64,000 nucleotides of DNA. It comes from an uncultured Prevotellaceae bacterium. Lineage in GTDB: Bacteria; Bacteroidota; Bacteroidia; Bacteroidales; Bacteroidaceae. A program made the position numbers and the translations under genes. Where the stretch lies: contig OMXS01000006.1 in assembly GCA_900315095.1 (NCBI GenBank), positions 62,001 to 126,000 of the forward strand. The letters run 5' to 3'. The first letter of the stretch is position 1; the number at the start of each line of letters is the position of its first letter. A model generated the notes under the pieces. The model did no database searches and was not told the DNA's origin. It saw only the letters and a list, made by a program, of their open reading frames with translations. Shown piece by piece: positions 18,345-25,700 of this stretch.

Positions 18345-18959
18345 ATGAATACAAATTCGAATACATATACTATTATCTATTCAGCAATAATAGTGATTAT
18401 TGTTGCCTTCCTGTTGGCTTTTGTGAGCACTTCGCTCAGAGAAAAGCAAGAGGCAAATGTAAAGCTCGACACCAAGAAGCAGATTCTCAACTCGCTTAAC
18501 CTTCGCGATCTTAATGATGATGCTGCAGAGGCTAAATATAAAGAGGTGGTGAAAAGCGAAGATAATGTTGATGGCCAGAAGGTTTTCTCTTGCGAGGTTG
18601 ACGGTCAGAAAAAGTATGTCATCCCTATGAAGGGCATGGGACTTTGGGGACCTATCTATGGTTATCTTGCAATCAACGACGACAAGAACACAGTCTTCGG
18701 CGCATACTTCAATCACGACAGCGAGACGGCAGGTCTTGGTGCCGAGATAAAGGACTCTCGCGCTTGGCAGAACAAGTTCCAGGGCAAGAAAATTTTCAAG
18801 GAAGGTTCTGAGGACATCGCCCTTAGCGTGAAGAAGAAAGTGGAAGACCCCGCGACTCAGGTTGATGCCGTTACGGGAGCTACGCTTACCAGCGACGGCG
18901 TATCGCTTATGATTCAGGGAGGTTTGAAACCTTATGTCAAATTCTTAACAAACAAGTAA
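18345..18959 (+). CDS. nqrC: Na+-translocating NADH:quinone reductase subunit C
   Basis: Membrane-anchored subunit of 204 residues. One N-terminal helix (residues ~9-28, IIYSAIIVIIVAFLLAF) leads to a periplasmic FMN-binding domain. The flavin is attached to threonine in VDAVTGATLTS (residues ~175-185), again the ApbE motif. The GMGLWGPIYGYLAI segment is typical. It passes electrons on from the membrane flavin/iron centres to NqrB. It sits between nqrB and nqrD with gaps of 15 and 2 bp. Confidence 0.96.
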   Translation: MNTNSNTYTIIYSAIIVIIVAFLLAFVSTSLREKQEANVKLDTKKQILNSLNLRDLNDDAAEAKYKEVVKSEDNVDGQKVFSCEVDGQKKYVIPMKGMGLWGPIYGYLAINDDKNTVFGAYFNHDSETAGLGAEIKDSRAWQNKFQGKKIFKEGSEDIALSVKKKVEDPATQVDAVTGATLTSDGVSLMIQGGLKPYVKFLTNK

Positions 18960-18961
18960 TT

Positions 18962-19591
18962 ATGAGCAAGTTATTTAGTAAGGAGAACAAAGAAGTTTTC
19001 ACCAATCCATTTAACTTGGACAACCCGATACTTGTTCAGGTACTTGGTATATGCTCGGCGCTGGCTGTTACAGCCCAGTTGAAGCCGGCAATAGTGATGG
19101 GACTTGCTGTAACAATCATCACGGCATTCTCAAATGTAATTATCTCTCTCATTCGCAAGACCATTCCTCAGCGCATCCGTATCATCGTGCAGCTGGTTGT
19201 AGTGGCAGCCCTCGTGACCATAGTAAGTCAGGTGCTGAAGGCAGTTGCCTATGACGTGAGTGTTGAACTCTCGGTTTATGTAGGTCTTATCATCACCAAC
19301 TGTATCCTGATGGGACGTCTTGAGGCATTCGCCATGATGAACAAGCCTTGGCCTTCGTTCCTCGACGGCGTTGCCAACGGTCTCGGCTATGCCATGATTC
19401 TCGTCATCGTGGGTGCTTTGCGCGAACTTCTCGGTCGCGGCACTTTGCTCGGATTCACCATTATTCCCCAATGTGCTTACGATGCTGGCTATATGAACAA
19501 CGGTATGATGACGATGCCGGCAATGGCGCTCATCCTCGTTGGTTGTGTTATTTGGGTACATAGAGCATATTTTTATAAGGAGGAGAAATAA
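18962..19591 (+). CDS. nqrD: Na+-translocating NADH:quinone reductase subunit D
   Basis: Integral membrane subunit of 209 residues with six predicted helices. It has the paired-subunit motif NCILMGRLEAFAM around residue 111, whose cysteine is one of those holding the iron centre between NqrD and NqrE. It resembles RnfE-type proteins, but the neighbours fix it as NqrD. Start is 2 bp after the nqrC stop. Confidence 0.96.
   Translation: MSKLFSKENKEVFTNPFNLDNPILVQVLGICSALAVTAQLKPAIVMGLAVTIITAFSNVIISLIRKTIPQRIRIIVQLVVVAALVTIVSQVLKAVAYDVSVELSVYVGLIITNCILMGRLEAFAMMNKPWPSFLDGVANGLGYAMILVIVGALRELLGRGTLLGFTIIPQCAYDAGYMNNGMMTMPAMALILVGCVIWVHRAYFYKEEK
19579..19584 (+). promoter_or_regulatory. Shine-Dalgarno sequence of nqrE inside the end of nqrD
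   Basis: GGAGGA, 10 bp before the nqrE ATG at 19595. It also encodes the Glu residues at the NqrD C-terminus (YKEEK). Confidence 0.45.
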
Positions 19592-19594
19592 GAT

Positions 19595-20221
19595 ATGGAT
19601 CACATAATTAATTTATTTTTCAGGTCGATATTTGTCGACAATATGATTTTCGCGTTCTTCCTTGGAATGTGCTCTTATCTTGCCGTTTCTAAGAATGTGA
19701 AGACATCATTGGGACTTGGAATGGCCGTTACCTTCGTGCTTTTCGTAACCGTTCCTGTTGACTATCTGTTGCAGACTAAGGTTCTCGGTCCCGACTGTAT
19801 CATAGAGGGGGTTGACTTGTCTTACCTCAGTTTCATTCTCTTCATCGCAGTTATCGCCGCTATGGTGCAACTCGTGGAGATGATAGTTGAGAAGTATTCT
19901 CCCTCGCTCTATGCGTCTCTTGGTATATTCCTCCCGCTTATTGCCGTTAACTGTGCCATCATGGGAGCTTCGCTCTTCATGCAGCAACGCATTTCGCTCG
20001 ACCCCAGCAACTCGCAGTTCATCGGTAACGTGTGGGATGCCATAGCATACGCTATAGGTAGCGGTATTGGCTGGACTCTGGCTATCGTTTCTCTTGGCGC
20101 TATACGCGAGAAGATGGCTTATACAGACGTTCCAAAGCCGCTTCAGGGACTTGGCATTACTTTCATTACCGTTGGTCTCATGGCGATGGCGATGATGTGT
20201 TTTAGTGGACTTAAATTATAA
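19595..20221 (+). CDS. nqrE: Na+-translocating NADH:quinone reductase subunit E
   Basis: Integral membrane subunit of 208 residues with six predicted helices, the partner of NqrD. The matching motif [11 protein letters not shown] lies around residue 109 and supplies the second set of cysteine ligands for the intramembrane iron centre. The [14 protein letters not shown] segment near the N-terminus has another conserved cysteine. It overlaps neither neighbour; gaps are 3 bp to nqrD and 15 bp to nqrF. Confidence 0.96.
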   Translation: MDHIINLFFRSIFVDNMIFAFFLGMCSYLAVSKNVKTSLGLGMAVTFVLFVTVPVDYLLQTKVLGPDCIIEGVDLSYLSFILFIAVIAAMVQLVEMIVEKYSPSLYASLGIFLPLIAVNCAIMGASLFMQQRISLDPSNSQFIGNVWDAIAYAIGSGIGWTLAIVSLGAIREKMAYTDVPKPLQGLGITFITVGLMAMAMMCFSGLKL

Positions 20222-20224
20222 TAA

Positions 20225-20230
20225 GGAGGA
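20225..20230 (+). promoter_or_regulatory. Shine-Dalgarno sequence of nqrF
   Basis: GGAGGA directly after the nqrE stop, 6 bp before the nqrF ATG at 20237. Confidence 0.6.
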
Positions 20231-20236
20231 TTCAAT

Positions 20237-21505
20237 ATGGGACAGTTTATAGGCGCAAGCATAGGAGTTTTCCTCATAATGATACTCCTTTTGGTCGTTA
20301 TCCTGCTCGTTGCAAAGAAATATCTTTCTCCAAGCGGTAACGTCAATATCACTATTAACGGCGACAAGACAATCAACGTGGCACAGGGCTCGAGCCTTAT
20401 GACCACCCTCAACGAGAACGGCATCTTCCTGCCTTCTGCCTGCGGTGGCAAGGCTTCTTGCGGTCAATGCAAGGTTCAGGTGCTTGAGGGCGGCGGCGAG
20501 ATTCTCGACTCAGAGAAGCCACACTTCACCCGTAAGCAGATTAAGGACCATTGGCGACTCGGTTGCCAATGCAAGGTGAAGGGCGACCTTAAGATTAAGG
20601 TGCCCGAGAGCGTTCTTGGTGTTAAGGAGTGGGAGTGCACAGTTATCTCCAACAAGAACGTTTCAAGTTTCATCAAGGAATTCATCGTGGCCTTGCCTCC
20701 AGGCGAGCACATGGACTTCATCCCTGGTTCTTATGCACAGATTAAGATTCCTGCATACGACTGCATCGATTATGACAAGGATTTCGATAAGAACGATATC
20801 GGTCCTGATTATCTTCCTTCATGGGAGAGGTTCAACATCTTCTCTCTCAAGGCTCATAATCCAGAAGACACTATCCGTGCATACTCTATGGCTAACTATC
20901 CTGCAGAGGGCGACCGCATCACACTTACCGTTCGTATCGCTACCACTCCGTTCAAGCCAAAGCCTGAGGTAGGCTTCCAGGATGTTCCTACGGGAATCGC
21001 TTCAAGTTACATCTTTTCGCGCAAACCGGGCGATAAGGTAATCATGAGTGGTCCTTATGGTGACTTCCACCCGATATTCGACTCTAAGAAAGAGATGATT
21101 TGGGTAGGTGGTGGTGCTGGTATGGCTCCTCTCCGCGCTCAGATTATGCACATGACGAAGACACTCAACACTCGCGACCGTGAGATGCACTTCTTCTATG
21201 GCGCGCGTGCTCTTGTTGAGGCATTCTTTGTTGAAGACTTCCTTGAGTTGGAGAAGGAATTCCCTAACTTCCACTTCCACCTCGCTCTTGACCGCCCCGA
21301 CCCAGAGGCAGACAAGGCAGGAGTGAAGTATACTGCGGGATTCGTTCATCAGGTGATGTACGAGACATACCTGAAAGACCACGAGGCACCTGAGGACATC
21401 GAGTACTACATGTGCGGTCCTGGTCCAATGTCAAAGGCTGTTCAGGGAATGCTCGACTCTCTCGGCGTTGACCCAGAGTCGATAATGTTCGACAACTTCG
21501 GATAA
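20237..21505 (+). CDS. nqrF: Na+-translocating NADH:quinone reductase subunit F
   Basis: NADH-oxidising subunit of 422 residues. An N-terminal membrane helix (residues ~5-27) is followed by a [2Fe-2S] ferredoxin domain with CGGKASCGQC (residues ~75-84) and a fourth cysteine in LGCQCKV. Then come the FAD domain with RAYSMANYP and the NADH domain with GGGAGMAPLRAQ; the C-terminal CGPGPM is also typical. It is the electron entry point of Na+-NQR. Last gene of the operon, followed by a strong hairpin terminator. Confidence 0.97.
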   Translation: MGQFIGASIGVFLIMILLLVVILLVAKKYLSPSGNVNITINGDKTINVAQGSSLMTTLNENGIFLPSACGGKASCGQCKVQVLEGGGEILDSEKPHFTRKQIKDHWRLGCQCKVKGDLKIKVPESVLGVKEWECTVISNKNVSSFIKEFIVALPPGEHMDFIPGSYAQIKIPAYDCIDYDKDFDKNDIGPDYLPSWERFNIFSLKAHNPEDTIRAYSMANYPAEGDRITLTVRIATTPFKPKPEVGFQDVPTGIASSYIFSRKPGDKVIMSGPYGDFHPIFDSKKEMIWVGGGAGMAPLRAQIMHMTKTLNTRDREMHFFYGARALVEAFFVEDFLELEKEFPNFHFHLALDRPDPEADKAGVKYTAGFVHQVMYETYLKDHEAPEDIEYYMCGPGPMSKAVQGMLDSLGVDPESIMFDNFG

Positions 21506-21514
21506 ATTGTTTTC

Positions 21515-21571
21515 AAAAGGCCTTAAGGGCGTTAAGGGCATTGGTGTCTTTAATCTCCTTAAGGTCTTTTT
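21515..21571 (+). terminator. Hairpin terminator after nqrF
   Basis: A 14-bp stem with one G-T pair: AAAAGGCCTTAAGG at 21515-21528 and CCTTAAGGTCTTTT at 21557-21570, with a large, internally paired loop, then T and C. The TTAAGG-rich arms resemble the hairpin at 43832-43880. Confidence 0.75.
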
Positions 21572-21587
21572 CATATTTTGTCATTCC

Positions 21588-22730
21588 ATGCGCAGAACAA
21601 TTCTATTACTATCCTTATTCCCCGTCCTTTTGTTCGCTCAGGAGAAGCGCGAGAAGTATGAGTTCTATAAAGACTTTCCCGTCTATGCCGACAGTCTTAT
21701 AGCATCTCTCGACTATCCGTTGGCTTGGGGTAATTCTCCCGTTAAGGATTTCAACGCATGGAAGGAACAGGCTCGCGACAAGGTGCTTGAGTGCATGATG
21801 GCGCCGCCGCCTCGACCATCGTCATTCGATTACAAGGTAATAGCCGAGGAGAAACGTGATGGATATACTGCACAAAAGATAGAACTGTCTTTGAGCAGAT
21901 GGTATCGTGTTCCGGCTTATCTCCTCGTTCCTGACCATAAGAAAAACAATCTGCCCGCCATTAACCTCCTTCATGACCACGGCGCCCATCTTTTCATAGG
22001 TAAGGAGAAGATGATAGAGCCCGTTTTCGAGGATTCTATAGTTAAGGCAGATGCTAAAAAGTGGGTAGACGAACTATATGATGGCGTCTTTGTAGGCGAC
22101 ATGCTTGCCCGTGCCGGTTATGTTGTCATTTGTGCCGATGCTCCCATGTGGGGCGAACGTGGACGCCAGGAAGGTGTTGACCGCAAGAAATACGACCTTA
22201 TAGCAGGCAATATGATGATGTATGGGCACGACCTTTCCGCCTTTATGACCTATGACGATATAGCGCTTACCGATTTCCTTGCGACACTCCCATTCGTTGA
22301 TAAAGAACGCATAGGCTGTTTCGGTTTCTCTATGGGTGGTTACCGCTCATGGATGCTTGCCGCACTTTCGCCCCATATCAAGGCCTCTGCTGTCGTCTGC
22401 TGGATGGTTACTACTGACGTGCAGATGACGTGGAATTACGGGCGCAAGGAGAATGGCGGCTTTGCTAATTGCATCCCAGCCCTTCGTCAGTATCTCGACT
22501 ATCCGCATATTGCATCACTTGCATGTCCTATGCCTATGCTTGTAATTAGTGGTAAGCAGGATAAGTTATTCCCTTTGCAGGGAGTGGAGAAGGCTTTTAA
22601 TATACTGAATAATGTTTGGCAGAGCCAAGGCGCTCAGCAGAACATCAGAACAGAGTTGTTTGACATGCCACATCATTGTGGAAAGAAAGTGCAGGCAACA
22701 GTTCTGGAATTCTTTGATAAAAACCTTTAA
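21588..22730 (+). CDS. Secreted alpha/beta hydrolase (Abhydrolase_7 / dienelactone-hydrolase-like)
   Basis: Exported serine hydrolase of 380 residues. I chose ATG at 21588 because it gives a good signal peptide (MRRTILLLSLFPVLLFAQ); the 27 codons before it lie over the nqrF terminator. The nucleophile elbow is GFSMGG, with Ser248. Asp325 in SGKQDKLFP and His362 or His363 in MPHHCGK complete a likely triad. The HDHGAH segment near residue 130 forms the oxyanion-hole region. Related Bacteroidetes proteins act on acetylated or other ester-bearing saccharides, but no substrate can be named here. It is separate from nqr and 20 bp before the COG2509 gene. Confidence 0.8.
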   Translation: MRRTILLLSLFPVLLFAQEKREKYEFYKDFPVYADSLIASLDYPLAWGNSPVKDFNAWKEQARDKVLECMMAPPPRPSSFDYKVIAEEKRDGYTAQKIELSLSRWYRVPAYLLVPDHKKNNLPAINLLHDHGAHLFIGKEKMIEPVFEDSIVKADAKKWVDELYDGVFVGDMLARAGYVVICADAPMWGERGRQEGVDRKKYDLIAGNMMMYGHDLSAFMTYDDIALTDFLATLPFVDKERIGCFGFSMGGYRSWMLAALSPHIKASAVVCWMVTTDVQMTWNYGRKENGGFANCIPALRQYLDYPHIASLACPMPMLVISGKQDKLFPLQGVEKAFNILNNVWQSQGAQQNIRTELFDMPHHCGKKVQATVLEFFDKNL

Positions 22731-22750
22731 ACCGTTACATATTTATATTT

Positions 22751-24355
22751 ATGATAAAAGAGTTTCAACTTCGTCTCTCTCCCCGTGATGCCTCATCTTT
22801 GTCGAGCATCAAGCAAGTGCTGACTAAAGAGGCTGCTGTTCGTCTTGATGAAATAACAAGCGTGCGCATCCTAAAACGTAGCATAGATGCACGTCAGCGG
22901 AATATTTTCGTCAATCTTAGGGTATGCGCGTATATTAACGAGGAGCCAGCCGATTTGCAATACACGCCTACCGAATATAAAGATGTATCAGGATGTCCGC
23001 AGGCGATTGTCGTGGGTGCAGGTCCTGGCGGACTCTTTGCTGCCTTGCGCCTTATAGAGCGTGGCATTCGGCCTATTGTGATAGAGCGAGGGAAGAACGT
23101 GCGCGACCGCAAGCAAGACCTTGCCCGCATCACGAAGACACACGAGGTTGACCCTGAAAGCAATTATTGTTTCGGCGAAGGTGGAGCAGGAGCCTATTCT
23201 GACGGCAAGCTCTTCACACGTTCAAAGAAGCGTGGCTCAGTTGATAAGATTCTTAACGTCTTCTGTCAGCACGGGGCGTCAACGGATATTCTTATCGATG
23301 CCCATCCCCATATAGGTACCGACCGCCTTCCGCGTGTCATCGAGGCGATGCGCAACACCATTATCAACTGTGGCGGAGAGGTGCATTTCCAGACGAAGAT
23401 GGAATCCCTGATAATCGAGGGCGATGAAGTGAAGGGCGTAATAGCCCAAACAACTCATCACCCATCACCCGACACTCAACCTTCCTCCCCTCGTGGAGGA
23501 CAGGAGGGGGTCGCTTTCCTCGGCCCTGTAATACTTGCAACAGGCCATTCCGCCCGTGATGTCTATCGTTACCTGCAATCGTCCAATATCGATATAGAGG
23601 CGAAAGGAATTGCTATTGGCGTGCGTCTTGAACACCCCTCGCATCTTATCGACCAGATACAGTATCACAATCCGAAGGGTAGGGGCGAATACCTCCCTGC
23701 AGCCGAGTACAGTTTTGTTACTCAGGTAGATGGTCGTGGCGTGTACAGCTTCTGCATGTGTCCTGGCGGTTTCGTTATTCCTGCTGCCACAGGTCCCCGT
23801 CAGATAGTAGTCAACGGAATGTCGCCAGCCAATCGTGGCACGCGCTGGAGCAATAGCGGTATGGTTGTTGAAATCCATCCCGAGGATGTCGAGGGTGATG
23901 ACGCTCTCTGCATGATGCGCTATCAGGAACGCCTTGAAGAACTCTGCTGGCAACAGGGCAATATGAAGCAGACAGCACCAGCCCAGCGCATGATGGACTT
24001 CGTCAACAAGAAAGTGTCTTTCGACCTTCCCGAGAGCAGTTATGCGCCAGGTCTCTTGTCCTCGCCTCTGCATTTCTGGCTGCCCGAGTTTGTCAGCAAC
24101 CGCCTTCGCGAAGGATTCCGCAAGTTCGGTCAGCAGAGTCGAGGCTTCCTCACCAATGAGGCATGTCTTATTGCCGTTGAGACTCGAACGTCATCGCCCG
24201 TCCGTATCTTGCGCGACAGAGAGACGCTCATGCACGTCCGTCTTCGCGGCCTTTATCCTTGTGGCGAGGGCGCAGGTTATGCTGGCGGTATCGTTTCTGC
24301 AGCCATCGACGGCGAGCGATGTGCCGATATGCTTGCCGAAAGCATGTCTGTTTAA
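22751..24355 (+). CDS. FAD-dependent dehydrogenase/oxidoreductase (COG2509 family)
   Basis: Cytosolic flavoprotein of 534 residues. The Rossmann FAD-binding motif is VVGAGPGGLFAALR, with GAGPGG at 89-94. It is followed by FGEGGAGAYSDGKLFTRSKK, the hallmark of this family, and by CMCPGGFVIPAA and a C-terminal LYPCGEGAGYAGGI. Its physiological substrate is not known. Residues ~235-254 (THHPSPDTQPSSPRGGQEGV) are a Pro/Ser/Gly-rich insertion coded by simple repeats (CATCACCC and a GGAGG-type palindrome) of the kind found between genes. They lie just before the conserved LGPVILATGHSARDV. It is probably co-transcribed with the hydrolase upstream. Confidence 0.85.
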   Translation: MIKEFQLRLSPRDASSLSSIKQVLTKEAAVRLDEITSVRILKRSIDARQRNIFVNLRVCAYINEEPADLQYTPTEYKDVSGCPQAIVVGAGPGGLFAALRLIERGIRPIVIERGKNVRDRKQDLARITKTHEVDPESNYCFGEGGAGAYSDGKLFTRSKKRGSVDKILNVFCQHGASTDILIDAHPHIGTDRLPRVIEAMRNTIINCGGEVHFQTKMESLIIEGDEVKGVIAQTTHHPSPDTQPSSPRGGQEGVAFLGPVILATGHSARDVYRYLQSSNIDIEAKGIAIGVRLEHPSHLIDQIQYHNPKGRGEYLPAAEYSFVTQVDGRGVYSFCMCPGGFVIPAATGPRQIVVNGMSPANRGTRWSNSGMVVEIHPEDVEGDDALCMMRYQERLEELCWQQGNMKQTAPAQRMMDFVNKKVSFDLPESSYAPGLLSSPLHFWLPEFVSNRLREGFRKFGQQSRGFLTNEACLIAVETRTSSPVRILRDRETLMHVRLRGLYPCGEGAGYAGGIVSAAIDGERCADMLAESMSV

Positions 24356-24381
24356 GTGCCGGTTGTATACCACCCGTCTCC

Positions 24382-24454
24382 CAAAAGCATACTTTTGACC
24401 ATGTAAAACATATCAAGTGACCTAACAAAGTTAATAACATAGTTAAGTCACTTG
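24382..24454. terminator. Two hairpins downstream of the COG2509 gene
   Basis: A small hairpin, CAAAAG-CATA-CTTTTG at 24382-24397, precedes a larger one. The larger pairs CAAGTGACCTAAC (24414-24426) with GTTAAGTCACTTG (24442-24454), 12 of 13 pairs. Neither has a long T-run. They may end the upstream unit or lie in the leader of the sigma-factor gene. Confidence 0.45.
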
Positions 24455-24543
24455 TGTCTTCTTACATACCCAGGTACATAAAATTATTAGAAAAAAACAA
24501 GAAAGGGTTTAGTAAACAGTCTTGTTATGTGTATTAAGAGTGT

Positions 24544-25047
24544 ATGACAGAAAGAAAAGAAACTATACAGCAGTTGTTCAAACAACATTATCGTAAGATG
24601 TATCGGTTGGCCACCATACTTCTTCACGATGATGCTGAGAGTAAGGATGTAGTGCACGATGTTTTTGCCCAACTTCTCGGCGACACACGTTCGCTTAGGG
24701 AAGAGACCGCTGAGGCTTTTCTTCTCACATGTGTACGTAACAGATGTCTTAACCTGATGCGCAACCGTCAGACACAGGAGCGCATCCAGCGGCTTTACAT
24801 GCTCGACCTTGAGACCACCCTGATTTCAGAGAGGCATCTCTGCGAAGAGGCCGACAGTCTTAACGAAGCCATCCGCCTTTTAGAACCGCCTGTGCGTCGC
24901 GAGGTTATTATGCGGCATTTCAGAGACGGGTTCACTTTCAGCGAAGTGGCTGGTCAGTTGGGTGTTAGCGAAACCACTATTTACAAGCATCTGCGCCGTG
25001 CGCTGGAGTCATTACGTGATCAACTTAAAACAACGAAAAGCGTATGA
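24544..25047 (+). CDS. ECF RNA polymerase sigma factor
   Basis: Sigma-70 family factor of 167 residues with only regions 2 and 4. Region 2 includes LFKQHYRKMYRLATILLHD and DVVHDVFAQLL; region 4 includes FSEVAGQLGVSETTIYKHLRR, the helix-turn-helix that reads -35 type elements. It belongs to the type found next to FecR-like anti-sigma factors and TonB-linked receptors in Bacteroidetes. It overlaps the anti-sigma gene by 4 bp (ATGA), so they are translationally coupled. It likely controls the barrel gene behind it in response to a signal at the outer membrane. Confidence 0.92.
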   Translation: MTERKETIQQLFKQHYRKMYRLATILLHDDAESKDVVHDVFAQLLGDTRSLREETAEAFLLTCVRNRCLNLMRNRQTQERIQRLYMLDLETTLISERHLCEEADSLNEAIRLLEPPVRREVIMRHFRDGFTFSEVAGQLGVSETTIYKHLRRALESLRDQLKTTKSV

Positions 25048-25694
25048 ACAAGACTGAACTTTTGCTCCGCATGCTGGAGCATCCGCATGACTATACTGCC
25101 GACGAATGGCATGAGATTCTGCAAGACGAGGAGTGCCGCGAGTTGTACACGCTCATGTCAAAAACCCGTGGCGCTGTCGAGGCAGAACGTGCTGACAAGC
25201 AACTGACCGACGAGCAGATTGATGCCGAATGGCAGAGACTTGAGAACTCGCAAATGCATAGCGAGGATTATGAAACAGGTCACAAGCGTTCGTTCCTGAA
25301 GATTGCAGCCTCTTTCATCGGTCTCCTCATCGTTTCTGGCATCGCCTTTGCTGCCATTCACATGTTGAACCGTAGCCAAAACAATACTCCAAAAGTAGAG
25401 AAGAGTGAATACATTTCTGTGAAAGATACGGCCATAAAGGCAACAGATGTTCTTCCTGCCGATAGCGTGACGGAGGCTGCCGTAGAGTTCGACAATCTTC
25501 CCCTGGAGCAGATGCTGTCAGAGATAGCGTCTTACTATAAGGCAGAAGTGTCTTTCCAGAACGAGAATGCCCGTAAGTTGCGTTTCTATTTCGTATGGCA
25601 ACGCAGGCAGGGCTTAGAGCAAGTCGTTGAAGACCTCAACCATTTCGAGAGTCTTCACCTGACACTTAAGGATAACCAAATCATCGTGGAGTAA
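25044..25694 (+). CDS. Anti-sigma factor with DUF4974 domain, lacking the FecR domain
   Basis: Inner-membrane regulator of 216 residues. A cytoplasmic N-terminal part (1-80) would bind the sigma factor. One transmembrane helix spans ~84-106. A periplasmic C-terminal domain (~145-216, starting VEFDNLPLEQMLSEIASYY) matches DUF4974, the STN-like end of Bacteroidetes FecR proteins. Typical members are 300-400 residues with a FecR beta domain between helix and DUF4974. Here only ~40 residues lie between them, so the FecR domain is missing. Its place between sigma and receptor supports signal relay. Confidence 0.8.
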   Translation: MNKTELLLRMLEHPHDYTADEWHEILQDEECRELYTLMSKTRGAVEAERADKQLTDEQIDAEWQRLENSQMHSEDYETGHKRSFLKIAASFIGLLIVSGIAFAAIHMLNRSQNNTPKVEKSEYISVKDTAIKATDVLPADSVTEAAVEFDNLPLEQMLSEIASYYKAEVSFQNENARKLRFYFVWQRRQGLEQVVEDLNHFESLHLTLKDNQIIVE

Positions 25695-25700
25695 CAGGCT

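Noticed and set aside
23465-24073. Minus-strand open frame of 202 codons
   Set aside because: Antisense to the COG2509 flavoprotein.
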